Of a DNA stretch of 8,622 nt, positions 1-5,903 are shown one piece after another; position 1 is the stretch's first letter, and each line of letters begins with the position of its first letter. The DNA lies in the NCBI GenBank assembly GCA_002309375.1, contig DBXK01000033.1, positions 14,579-23,200 of the forward strand. The letters are read 5' to 3'. The position numbers were made by a program, and so were the translations under genes. This DNA comes from Christensenella sp. UBA1214 (GTDB taxonomy: Bacteria > Bacillota > Clostridia > Christensenellales > CAG-138). The notes beneath the pieces are model-generated. The model was not told where the DNA came from. It made no database searches and saw only the letters and a list, made by a program, of their open reading frames with translations.

Positions 1-56
1 CGCTTGATGATCTTGCACTTCTCGCACATCGGCTTTACTGAAGGTCTTACTTTCAT
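1..56 (-). CDS. rpmJ: 50S ribosomal protein L36, N-terminal part (3' end beyond window)
   Basis: The reading frame starting with ATG at 54-56 gives MKVRPSVKPMCEKCKIIKR before it leaves the window, which is the conserved beginning of the roughly 37-residue L36. C11 and C14 are the first two ligands of the zinc site of the cysteine-containing form (the remaining Cys and His lie beyond the edge). L36 is a late 50S assembly protein near the A-site finger region. AGGAGG lies about 7 nt upstream of the ATG. Its place after infA is the standard start of the alpha operon. It is cut by the window edge, not broken. Confidence 0.95.
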   Translation of the reverse strand, partial: MKVRPSVKPMCEKCKIIK

Positions 57-89
57 TGTGGGTTCCTCCTGTAAGAATTTGCAGACGAC

Positions 90-120
90 CTCTTGCTGAT
101 TCGATCGTCGGCGGCAAGAG
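90..120 (-). repeat. Inverted repeat between infA and rpmJ
   Basis: CTCTTGC and GCAAGAG form a 7-bp perfect stem with a 17-nt loop directly after the infA stop. A competing 5-bp stem (GACGA/TCGTC, plus-strand 84-88 with 105-109) overlaps it. There is no T-run, so this is not a terminator. The hairpin is seen in the sequence; no function can be assigned. Confidence 0.35.
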
Positions 121-122
121 CC

Positions 123-344
123 TCAGCTCTTCGCACGCCAGGTGATACGGCCCCTCGTCAGGTCATAGGGTGAAAGCTCAACGGTGACTTTGTCGCCCGT
201 TAGAACCCGGATGAAGTTCATCCGAAGCTTACCTGAAATGGTGGCGAGAACCTTATGGCCGTTCTCAAGCGTTACTTCGAACATCGCATTGGGATACGAA
301 TCCGTAACAACGCCCTGGACTTCGATTACATCCTGTTTAGACAC
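123..344 (-). CDS. infA: Translation initiation factor IF-1
   Basis: IF-1 binds the 30S A site during initiation, with IF-2 and IF-3. The 73 residues form a single OB-fold: SKQDVIEVQGVVTDSYPNAM, then F-VTLENGHKVLATISGKLRMN, FIRVLTGDKVTVELSPYDLT and RGRITWRAKS. Nearly every position is typical of the family; VATISGK for VLAHISGK and the terminal TW in place of TY are minor changes. The start codon is GTG at 342-344 with AAGGAGG 8 nt upstream; that site overlaps the last codons and stop of the KOW gene, so translation is likely coupled. No ATG lies at an equivalent position. The -35/-10 pair upstream at 805-833 should help to drive it. Confidence 0.98.
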   Translation of the reverse strand: MSKQDVIEVQGVVTDSYPNAMFEVTLENGHKVLATISGKLRMNFIRVLTGDKVTVELSPYDLTRGRITWRAKS

Positions 345-347
345 GCG

Positions 348-764
348 CTATTCCTCCTTGCCTGTAGTATTTTCGCCCATGCGCTGCACGCACGAAGCGA
401 TAAATCTGCGGAGCTCAGCATCCTGAACGGGGCTTTCGGAAAGGAGCTTTTCGTTGAGCTCTTCGGAGAAGAATTCCGTCACGGCGATGTGGCGGAGCTT
501 TTTCTTCTTCGGTTTTTCGATCCTGCGCAGCTTCCCGTCCGCCGTGAGCACGTGGTTCTCATCCGAGATGCCGACGATCACAAGGAGGGCCTCCCTGTCG
601 TGGCCGGCTTTGGAACGGACGAGCCTTCCGAGCACGTTCTCCCGATCCTTCGCTTCGGGGCGCTTCCCTTCGGCTTTCTCACCGGTGGGTCGGCCGGTTC
701 GTTCTGCTTCGGGAGCTCCGCCGTTTACGGCGAATTTACGGGAATTTTCGGGTTCTTTGCGCAT
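348..764 (-). CDS. KOW-domain RNA-binding protein (YbzG-like, L14E/L6E/L27E family)
   Basis: A small KOW-fold protein is found at this place, between map and infA, in many Firmicutes, including YbzG of B. subtilis. Its exact role is not established; the fold and location suggest a ribosome- or RNA-associated function. The recognisable domain starts at NVLGRLVRSKAGHDREALLV and runs through TADGKLRRIEKPKKKKLRHI, with the basic KPKKKK patch typical of the family, then a helical charged tail. I prefer the ATG at 762-764 (138 residues), which has AAAAGGG 8 nt upstream and lies downstream of the promoter. The ATG at 804-806 sits within the -10 box and cannot be on that transcript. A GTG at 633-635, preceded by AAGGATCGGGAG, would give 95 residues, the usual family size. 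The 43 residues in between are Lys/Glu/Arg-rich and low in complexity. The stop lies 3 nt before the infA start. Confidence 0.85.
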   Translation of the reverse strand: MRKEPENSRKFAVNGGAPEAERTGRPTGEKAEGKRPEAKDRENVLGRLVRSKAGHDREALLVIVGISDENHVLTADGKLRRIEKPKKKKLRHIAVTEFFSEELNEKLLSESPVQDAELRRFIASCVQRMGENTTGKEE

Positions 765-780
765 TTTTACTGCCCTTTTC

Positions 781-801
781 AAGATTGCAGGTCGCAACCT
801 T
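781..801 (-). repeat. Predicted 5'-end hairpin of the internal transcript
   Basis: AAGGTTGC and GCAATCTT pair over 8 bp (one G-U) around a 5-nt loop, GACCT. The stem begins at or next to the transcription start predicted from the TATAAT box and ends just upstream of the AAAAGGG ribosome binding site of the KOW gene. A hairpin at the very 5' end could protect the mRNA. Exact placement depends on the real start site. Confidence 0.4.
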
Positions 802-804
802 AAC

Positions 805-833
805 ATTATAACACGTTATTCCGGCTTTGTCAA
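805..833 (-). promoter_or_regulatory. Perfect consensus sigma-A/sigma-70 promoter at the end of map
   Basis: The minus strand reads TTGACA (828-833), a 17-nt spacer, then TATAAT (805-810): both hexamers match the housekeeping consensus exactly at the optimal spacing. The -35 box lies in the last codons of map (Leu-Thr) and the spacer spans the map stop. The predicted start of transcription is near 797-800, about 35 nt before the preferred start of the KOW gene. It would drive the KOW gene, infA, rpmJ and the downstream alpha operon separately from the upstream spc transcript. The match is seen directly; activity is inferred. Confidence 0.85.
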
Positions 834-1583
834 TAGCTCCGGGCCATCTTTTGTGATAAAAATTGTATTTTCGTAATGGGCCGCGGGTTTGCCGTCCGCA
901 GTGACGCAGGTCCAGCCATCGGCGAGCACACGGATCGCTCTCGAGCCGAGCGTGATCATCGGTTCGACGGCAATGGCCATGCCGGGAAGCAGCCTCGCTC
1001 CCCTGCCCATACGGATATTCGTGAAGTTCGGCACCTCCGGCGCTTCATGCATATCGGCGCCGATTCCGTGGCCGACGAGCTCGCGCACAACGCCATAGCC
1101 ATGCGATTCGGCGTGGGTCTCGATCGCCCTCGCGATATCGCAGATATGGTTGCCGGGGATCGCCTGCTCAAAGCCCTTGAAGAAGCATTCTTCGGTCACG
1201 CGGACTAGCTCTTTGACCTCCTCCGCGACGTTTCCGACGAGGAAGGTCCTCGCGGCGTCGCCGTTGAAGCCGTCGATGATCGCGCCGCAGTCGACGCTGA
1301 TGATATCGCCGTCCTTCAGGCGGACTTTTTTCGACGGGATGCCGTGGACGATCTGCTCGTTGACGGAGGTGCAGATGCTCGCGGGATAGCCTTCATAGTT
1401 CAGGAAGGAAGGGATACCGCCGTGCTTGCGGATGAAAGCCTCCGCCGCCTCGTCGAGTTCCTTCGTTGAAACGCCGATCTTGACGAGAGTGCCGATATAG
1501 TCGAGCGTCCTGCCCGTCAGCTCCCCCGCTGCCCGCATCGCCTGATGCTGGCTTTCGGATTTAATGGTGATCCTGTCACTCAT
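816..1583 (-). CDS. map: Methionine aminopeptidase, type I
   Basis: Map removes the initiator methionine from nascent proteins after deformylation, next to the ribosome. From the ATG at 1581-1583 the protein has 255 residues. The pita-bread fold metal ligands are all present: D98 (SVDCG), D109 (GDAAR), H172 (VGHGIG), E207 (AVEPM) and E238 (HYENT), with the substrate-site histidines H80 and H179. There is no N-terminal zinc-finger extension, so it is a type Ia enzyme. The frame is open further upstream inside adk, but AAGAGG before 1583, family length and the MSDRITIKS beginning set the start here. It overlaps adk by 8 nt (ATGAGTGA), implying coupled translation. The end of the gene encodes the -35 box of a promoter for the next genes. 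Confidence 0.97.
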   Translation of the reverse strand: MSDRITIKSESQHQAMRAAGELTGRTLDYIGTLVKIGVSTKELDEAAEAFIRKHGGIPSFLNYEGYPASICTSVNEQIVHGIPSKKVRLKDGDIISVDCGAIIDGFNGDAARTFLVGNVAEEVKELVRVTEECFFKGFEQAIPGNHICDIARAIETHAESHGYGVVRELVGHGIGADMHEAPEVPNFTNIRMGRGARLLPGMAIAVEPMITLGSRAIRVLADGWTCVTADGKPAAHYENTIFITKDGPELLTKPE

Positions 1584-2220
1584 CGGTTTTTGCCTCTTGC
1601 TTTTCATCGAGGATGCCGAAGATCTGCTCGGAGACCTCGGCGATGGTCCTTGCGCCGTCAACGGGAACGATCAGATCGCGCTCGAAATAATAGCGGATCA
1701 GCGGTTCGGTGCTCTCGTGATAAACGTCGAGCCTGTGGCGCATCTTTTCCTCGGTATCGTCGGCGCGCTGGATGAGCGCCGCGCCGCATTTTTCGCAGAT
1801 CTCCTCCTCGCCCTCGTGTACGCTCTGGGTATGTCCGCATTTCGGGCAGACGCGCCTTGAAGCGACGCGGCGGATGATGATCTCGCCGGGAACCTCGATG
1901 TCGATGACGGCATCGATATCGGCAAGCTCAGAAAGCGCCTCAGCCTGCGCAATGGTGCGGGGATAGCCGTCGAGAAGGAAGCCGTTCACGCAGTCCTGCT
2001 GCATGATCCGGTTCGCGACCATCGCATTGATGATCTCATCGGGAACAAGATTGCCCTCGTCGATCAGTGTTTTTGCCCGGATCCCGAGAGGCGTTTTTAA
2101 GGCAATTTCAGCCCGCAGCATATCCCCCGTGGAAATATGTGCGAGCGAGTACCTTTCAGCAATACCTTCCGCCTGGGTGCCTTTGCCGGCAGCGGGCGGC
2201 CCTAAAAGTATCAGCTTCAT
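1576..2220 (-). CDS. adk: Adenylate kinase (zinc-finger LID type)
   Basis: Adk catalyses the reversible reaction ATP + AMP = 2 ADP in the cytoplasm and sets the adenylate energy balance. The 214 residues show the P-loop GPPAAGKGT at 7-15, the AMP-binding STGDMLR at 30-36, GFLLDGYPRT at 80-89 with catalytic-site Arg88, and a long-form LID. In the LID, C125, C128, C142 and C145 form a zinc-finger-like site, as in Gram-positive adenylate kinases; all four ligands are Cys here, whereas some homologues use Asp for the last. The LID arginine-rich return strand is RADDTEEKMRHRLDVYHEST. The P-loop has Ala10 where Gly is usual. The ATG follows AAAGGGAG at about 10 nt. The stop overlaps the map start by 8 nt. 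Confidence 0.97.
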   Translation of the reverse strand: MKLILLGPPAAGKGTQAEGIAERYSLAHISTGDMLRAEIALKTPLGIRAKTLIDEGNLVPDEIINAMVANRIMQQDCVNGFLLDGYPRTIAQAEALSELADIDAVIDIEVPGEIIIRRVASRRVCPKCGHTQSVHEGEEEICEKCGAALIQRADDTEEKMRHRLDVYHESTEPLIRYYFERDLIVPVDGARTIAEVSEQIFGILDEKQEAKTDE

Positions 2221-2250
2221 ATGAAATTTTCTCCCTTTATTGAGCCATGG

Positions 2251-2306
2251 AAGCCCCGCCCCGGTTTTCGGCGCTTTTGAAGGCGCGAAGACCGGGCGCG
2301 AGGCTT
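2251..2306 (-). repeat. Long imperfect GC-rich hairpin between secY and adk
   Basis: The 102-nt secY-adk spacer holds an inverted repeat. On the transcript, AAGCCTCGCGCCCGGT (2291-2306) pairs with ACCGGGGCGGGGCTT (2251-2265) with one bulge and a G-U pair, and an inner stem pairs TTCGCGC with GCGCCGAA (plus-strand 2267-2274 and 2283-2289). No T-run follows the 3' arm; instead the sequence runs into CCATGGCTCAATAAAGGGAG and the adk start. It is therefore unlikely to be a simple intrinsic terminator. An mRNA stabiliser or processing site, or a partial attenuator separating secY from adk-map output, would fit. Confidence 0.55.
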
Positions 2307-2322
2307 TTGATTTAGTTTGGGA

Positions 2323-3690
2323 TCAGTTGAGGAATCCCTTGTAAGTCCTTGCGAGCATCAGCGAATCGAGCTGATCGGCGACCTCGAGGGAAACGCTGAT
2401 CATGATCAGGATGCTGGTAGGACCGAAGGCACGGAGGACCTTGATGTCCAGTACCTTGAGCAGGACGGTCGGAACGATCGCAACAAGCATGAGGAAGATC
2501 GCGCCGAACATGGTCAGACGGCTGCTCTTCCTCTGGAGATAATCGGAGGTGGGCCTGCCGGGACGGATGCCGGTGATGAAACCGCCGTTCTGCTGGAGAT
2601 TCTTGGAGATCTCAACAGGGTTGAAGGTGATGGAAGAGTAGAAGTACGCAAATCCGACGATCAGCAGCGCGTAGATAACGTAGTAGATGACAAGACCGAG
2701 GGGGTTGTCGCTGCTTGCGCTGAGATAGGTGGATACGAACTTGTAGAAACCGCTGTTGGGCCAGAACTGACCAATCATCGCGGGGACCTGGAGAATGGTC
2801 ATTGCGAAGATCAGCGGCATAACGCCGTTCGCGTTCGCCTTGAGGGGGATGTGCGTGGACTGACCGCCGTAAAGCTTCCTGCCGACAACGCGCTTTGCGT
2901 ACTGGACGGGGATGCGGCGAACAGCCTTCTCGACCATGACGATGCCGACGACCATGAGCAGAACGATCACGATGACGGCGATGGAATACCACCATGAGTA
3001 CGCGAGGTCTCCGGTGGACGGGATGCCGAGGTGGAAGGTACCGACGATGATATCCTTGACCACAGCGGGGACGGAGGAAACGATCGAAGCGAAGATCAGC
3101 ATCGAAACGCCGTTGCCGATTCCCTTTTCGGTGATCCTCTCACCCATCCACATCAGGAACGCAGTACCTGCGGTGCAGCAAATGCCGGTTACGAGATACG
3201 GAGTGAAGCCGTTCATGAACTTGCCGAAGCCGCTGGTGCCGAAGAGAGTGACTTCCTTCAGCAGGCTCTGGCCGTTGGAAAGGCTCTGAAGACCGACAAC
3301 GATGCTGATGGACTGGATCAGAGCCAGCACAACACCGACGATACGGGTGATCTTTTCGATCTTCTTCTGGCCGTCCTCTTCCTTGCTGAGCTTCTCGAGC
3401 GCGGGGATCGCGATCGCGAGGAGCTGCATGATAATGGAAGCGGTGATGTAAGGCGAGATACCCATTGCAAAGAGCGAGAACTGGCTCAGGGATCCGCCGG
3501 AGAAGAGGTCGAGGAAGTTCAGGAAGTCATACTGGGAAGCAGACTTCATGATCTCGCCGAGCTTGGTGGTGTCGACGGTCGGAACGGGGATAAAGCTGCC
3601 GAGGCGGTACACAACGATCAGAAGAAGGGTGTACAGCATCTTGGAGCGAATATCCTTGACCTTCCATGCATTGATGAAAGTCTTGATCAT
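2323..3690 (-). CDS. secY: Preprotein translocase subunit SecY
   Basis: SecY is the channel-forming subunit of the SecYEG translocon in the cytoplasmic membrane; it receives chains from SecA or directly from ribosomes. The 455 residues show the ten-helix pattern: TM1 at about 19-37 (LYTLLLIVVYRLG), the plug and second helix region at 57-95 (FLDLFSGGSLSQFSLFAMGI, then PYITASIIMQLL), and later hydrophobic segments near 115-134, 163-181, 192-210, 233-253, 287-306, 332-351, 394-411 and 421-438. The cytosolic loop RRIPVQYAKR (258-267), which contacts SecA and ribosomes, and the loop GFITGIRPGRPTSDYL (370-385) are both present. The ATG overlaps the rplO stop, with GAGGTGG upstream. It is slightly longer than the common 425-440 because of a longer loop around 135-162. 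Confidence 0.98.
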   Translation of the reverse strand: MIKTFINAWKVKDIRSKMLYTLLLIVVYRLGSFIPVPTVDTTKLGEIMKSASQYDFLNFLDLFSGGSLSQFSLFAMGISPYITASIIMQLLAIAIPALEKLSKEEDGQKKIEKITRIVGVVLALIQSISIVVGLQSLSNGQSLLKEVTLFGTSGFGKFMNGFTPYLVTGICCTAGTAFLMWMGERITEKGIGNGVSMLIFASIVSSVPAVVKDIIVGTFHLGIPSTGDLAYSWWYSIAVIVIVLLMVVGIVMVEKAVRRIPVQYAKRVVGRKLYGGQSTHIPLKANANGVMPLIFAMTILQVPAMIGQFWPNSGFYKFVSTYLSASSDNPLGLVIYYVIYALLIVGFAYFYSSITFNPVEISKNLQQNGGFITGIRPGRPTSDYLQRKSSRLTMFGAIFLMLVAIVPTVLLKVLDIKVLRAFGPTSILIMISVSLEVADQLDSLMLARTYKGFLN

Positions 3691-4130
3691 TCAGCCACCT
3701 CAACAGTTCCGCCCGCGTTTGCGATAGCTTCACGGGCTGCTGCAGATACCTTCGCCGCCTTAACGGTCAGACGCTTTGTGAGCTCGCCGCGGCCCAGAAC
3801 CTTGAGGCCGTCCTTTTCGATCTTGCTGATCGCGCCGCACTCTTTGAGGAATTCGGCGGTGATCACGGTATCGTTCTCGAAGCGCTCGAGGTCGCCAACG
3901 TTAACGATAGTGTAAACTTTCATGAAGTTGTTGTGGAAGCCCCTCTTAGGGAGACGACGGGGCAGAGGCATCTGACCGCCTTCAAATCCGTTCTTCTTGC
4001 TTCCGCTGCGCGCCTTCTGGCCCTTGTGACCGTAACCGGCGGTCTTGCCGATACCGGAACCGGAGCCGCGGCCCACACGCTTCTTTGCACTGGTAGAACC
4101 CTTAGCGGGCCTTAACTCATGTAGATTCAT
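3687..4130 (-). CDS. rplO: 50S ribosomal protein L15
   Basis: L15 is a late-assembling 50S protein with a long basic N-terminal extension that threads into 23S rRNA. That part is visible as MNLHELRPAKGSTSAKKRVG followed by GRGSGSGIGKTAGYGHKGQKAR (residues 20-41) and FEGGQMPLPRRLPKRGF at 49-65. The globular C-terminal domain follows (VYTIVNVGDLERF, LKVLGRGELTKRLTV). The length of 147 is typical. The C-terminus AGGTVEVAE matches the family. The stop overlaps the secY start codon by 4 nt (ATGA), so secY translation is probably coupled to L15. Confidence 0.98.
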   Translation of the reverse strand: MNLHELRPAKGSTSAKKRVGRGSGSGIGKTAGYGHKGQKARSGSKKNGFEGGQMPLPRRLPKRGFHNNFMKVYTIVNVGDLERFENDTVITAEFLKECGAISKIEKDGLKVLGRGELTKRLTVKAAKVSAAAREAIANAGGTVEVAE

Positions 4131-4141
4131 GCGGTACCTCC

Positions 4142-4327
4142 TTATTCGTCAACTTCTTCCACCTTGACAAGGTGCTTGACTTTGAAAATCATGCCGCGAG
4201 TGCATGCGTTGTCGGGCTTGACGACCGAGCTGCCGGTCTTGTGAAGGCCAAGAGCCTTGACAGTCGCCTGCTGGTCCTTCAGAGCGCCGATGGTGCTCTT
4301 TACGAGAGTAACTTTAAGGTTTGCCAT
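4142..4327 (-). CDS. rpmD: 50S ribosomal protein L30
   Basis: A 61-residue protein with the compact L30 fold. ANLKVTLVKSTIGALKDQQATVKALGLHK holds the first strand, the IG turn and the helix; SSVVKPDNACTRGMIFKVKHLVKVEEV completes the domain. Bacterial L30 is normally 58-61 residues. The N-terminal alternation of strand and helix and the GLxKxxSSVVxPD motif make the assignment firm. GGAGG precedes the start, and the gene sits in its standard place between rpsE and rplO. Its stop TAA overlaps the rplO ribosome binding site (TAAGGAGG). Confidence 0.97.
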   Translation of the reverse strand: MANLKVTLVKSTIGALKDQQATVKALGLHKTGSSVVKPDNACTRGMIFKVKHLVKVEEVDE

Positions 4328-4342
4328 TGTCGAATTCCTCCG

Positions 4343-4855
4343 TTAGTCAAGGATCTCCTCGACGGTCTTGCCGCGCAGGCGAGCGATCTGCTCGGCGGTG
4401 CGGAGCTGTGCGAGGCCGTTAAGGGTGGCCTTAACGCAGTTGGCGGGGTTGTTGGAGCCGTAGCTCTTGGTGCGGATGTCCTTGATGCCGACGGATTCGA
4501 GCACGCTGCGGACGGGGCCGCCGGCGATGACGCCGGTACCGGGCTCAGCGGGGAGCATGCGGACATGGCCCTTGGAGAACTTGCCTTCGACTGCGTGGGG
4601 AATGGTGGTTCCGACGATCGGGACGGTGATGAGGTGGCGCTTCGCATCCTCGACGCCCTTGCGGACTGCTTCGGGGATCTCAGCGGCCTTGCCCATGCCG
4701 ACGCCAACGCGGCCCTTCTCATCGCCAACGACGATCAGAGCGGAGAAACGGAAGATCTTACCGCCCTTGACAACCTTTGCAACGCGGTTGACGGCAACGA
4801 GCTTCTCTTTGAATTCCGGAACTTCCGGAGTGAAATTACGCCTATTCTGCTGCAT
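4343..4855 (-). CDS. rpsE: 30S ribosomal protein S5
   Basis: S5 helps keep decoding accurate and sits at the mRNA entry channel with S3 and S4. Its 170 residues contain the N-terminal double-stranded RNA-binding-like domain (about 13-77; FKEKLVAVNRVAKVVKGG, RFSALIVVGDEKGRVGVG, GKAAEIPEAVRKGVEDAK) and the C-terminal ribosomal S5 fold (AEPGTGVIAGGPVRSVLE, then GIKDIRTKSYGSNNPANCVKA). The Gly-rich loop around residues 25-33 (VAKVVKGGK), where spectinomycin-resistance changes map in other bacteria, looks ordinary apart from the common Thr/Arg variation in this segment. The ATG follows an AAGGAGG that overlaps the rplR stop. Confidence 0.98.
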   Translation of the reverse strand: MQQNRRNFTPEVPEFKEKLVAVNRVAKVVKGGKIFRFSALIVVGDEKGRVGVGMGKAAEIPEAVRKGVEDAKRHLITVPIVGTTIPHAVEGKFSKGHVRMLPAEPGTGVIAGGPVRSVLESVGIKDIRTKSYGSNNPANCVKATLNGLAQLRTAEQIARLRGKTVEEILD

Positions 4856-4866
4856 CTTGTGCCTCC

Positions 4867-5235
4867 TTAGAATTCCAGTCCGCCTTTGCGGGCGCCGGCT
4901 GCGAGCTCGGCGACACGGCCGGTGTAGAGATAACCGCCGCGGTCATAGACCACTTTGGTCACGCCTTTTTCGACGGCGCGCTTGGCAACGGTTTCACCGA
5001 CGATGAAAGCCGCTTCCTTCTTGTTCTTGCCTTCGAGCTGAGCCTTGATGGATGCTTCAACGGTGGAAGCTGCCGCAATGGTATTTCCGACGGAATCGTC
5101 GATGACCTGGGCGTAGATGTGGTTAAGGCTGCGGTAAACATTCAGGCGGGGCCGCACGGGAGTGCCGATGAGATGCCGGCGGGTACGGTAATGGCGTGCC
5201 TTGCGCTTTGCATTTTTATCAAGCTTGCTAATCAT
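4867..5235 (-). CDS. rplR: 50S ribosomal protein L18
   Basis: L18 binds 5S rRNA together with L5 in the central protuberance. From the ATG at 5233-5235 the protein has 122 residues, the usual length. It shows a basic N-terminal tail (KLDKNAKRKARHYRTRRHL), the RPRLNVYRSLNHIYAQVIDD core, and the C-terminal VVYDRGGYLYTGRVAELAAGARKGGLEF region, where RGGYLYTGRV and GLEF are diagnostic. The frame stays open further upstream over rplF, but AAGGAG at a suitable distance from 5235 and family length both set the start there. The stop TAA is fused to the next ribosome binding site (TAAGGAGG). Confidence 0.97.
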   Translation of the reverse strand: MISKLDKNAKRKARHYRTRRHLIGTPVRPRLNVYRSLNHIYAQVIDDSVGNTIAAASTVEASIKAQLEGKNKKEAAFIVGETVAKRAVEKGVTKVVYDRGGYLYTGRVAELAAGARKGGLEF

Positions 5236-5254
5236 AATGCTGTACTCCTTCTGA

Positions 5255-5794
5255 TTACTTACCGGTCTTGCCTTCCTTACGGATAATGGTCTCATAGTCG
5301 TACTTGATACCTTTACCCTTGTAAGGCTCGGGAGGACGGACCTCGCGGATCTCAGCCGCGATCTGGCCGACCTTCTGCTTGTCGATACCCATGACGGTGA
5401 TCTTGTTCGGAGCGGGGACGTCGAAAGTGATGCCGTCGCCCTCTTCGAATTCAACGGGATGGGAGTAGCCGACGTTCAGAACGAGCTTGTTGCCGTTCTT
5501 CTGGGCACGGTAGCCGGTGCCGTTGATCTCGAGCTTCTTCTCGAAGCCCTTGGTGGTACCGACGACCATGTTGTTGATGAGAGTACGGGAGAGACCGTGC
5601 AGGGAACGATCCTCTTTTTCGTCGCTGGGGCGCTCGACCTTGAAAATACCGTTTTCCTCGGATACCTTGATCCTCGGATTGATCTTCTGGCTGAGCTCGC
5701 CCTTGGGTCCCTTGACGGTGACGGTGTTATCGTCAGAAACCGTGATTGTCACTCCGGACGGAATGGTGATCGGAAGTTTTCCGATTCGAGACAT
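5255..5794 (-). CDS. rplF: 50S ribosomal protein L6
   Basis: L6 binds 23S rRNA near the factor-binding (sarcin-ricin) region. The length of 179 is normal. Two tandem alpha/beta repeats are visible: the first from MSRIGKLPITIPSGVTI to about residue 80, with the GPKGELS and LHGLSRTLINNMVVG segments, and the second from KLEINGTGYRAQ onward. The C-terminal signature is EIREVRPPEPYKGKGIKY. The start ATG has GGAGGTG upstream in a very A/T-rich context (TTTTTTGGAGG). Unlike its neighbours it is preceded by a 142-nt spacer with hairpins, so its translation is less likely to be directly coupled to rpsH. A 19-nt gap to rplR follows. Confidence 0.98.
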   Translation of the reverse strand: MSRIGKLPITIPSGVTITVSDDNTVTVKGPKGELSQKINPRIKVSEENGIFKVERPSDEKEDRSLHGLSRTLINNMVVGTTKGFEKKLEINGTGYRAQKNGNKLVLNVGYSHPVEFEEGDGITFDVPAPNKITVMGIDKQKVGQIAAEIREVRPPEPYKGKGIKYDYETIIRKEGKTGK

Positions 5795-5843
5795 TTTGCA
5801 CCTCCAAAAAATTTTGAAAAATATTTATGCTTTCCGTCTTCCA

Positions 5844-5877
5844 CCGGGGAGGCCGAAGGCCCGAAAAGAGGCCCCGG
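5844..5877 (-). repeat. Imperfect GC-rich hairpin, rpsH-rplF spacer
   Basis: The outer arms CCGGGG and CCCCGG pair over 6 bp and enclose a smaller hairpin, GGCC-TTC-GGCC (5851-5861 on the plus strand). Downstream on the transcript comes an A/T-rich stretch and then the rplF ribosome binding site, but no T-run directly at the stem, so it is not a standard terminator. Its 5' arm can alternatively pair with an upstream CCGGC segment at 5892-5896. Confidence 0.45.
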
Positions 5878-5903
5878 CAGAAGCGGACTGAGCCGGTTGG
5901 GTT

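Noticed and set aside
804..806. ATG at 804-806 as start of the KOW gene
   Set aside because: It has no ribosome binding site and lies within or beside the TATAAT box, so it would be upstream of the predicted transcript start.
1584..1661. Extended start for map inside adk (26 extra residues)
   Set aside because: The extra residues are Ser/Arg/Pro-rich out-of-frame adk sequence; AAGAGG and the family length place the start at 1583.
3031..3915. Long plus-strand open frame of 294 codons opposite secY and rplO
   Set aside because: It is antisense to two unmistakable genes, matches no family I recognise, has Asp/Glu/His-rich composition typical of the complement of GC-rich coding sequence, and crosses a gene boundary.
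4164..4192. TTGACA on the plus strand inside rpmD
   Set aside because: The hexamer at 17-nt spacing downstream is AATCAT, a poor -10 box, and no plus-strand gene follows.
4172..4870. Plus-strand open frame of 232 codons opposite rpmD and rpsE
   Set aside because: It is antisense to rpmD and rpsE; the Ala/Asp/Gly/Leu-rich translation is a reverse-complement artefact and no ribosome binding site is evident.
5236..5454. Extended start for rplR inside rplF (73 extra residues)
   Set aside because: The extra residues are an out-of-frame reading of rplF; AAGGAG and L18 family length place the start at 5235.
5819..5833. A/T-rich stretch before rplF as a possible promoter
   Set aside because: TAAATA-like sequence is present but I find no acceptable -35 hexamer at 16-18 nt; the A/T richness is better explained as an open ribosome binding region.
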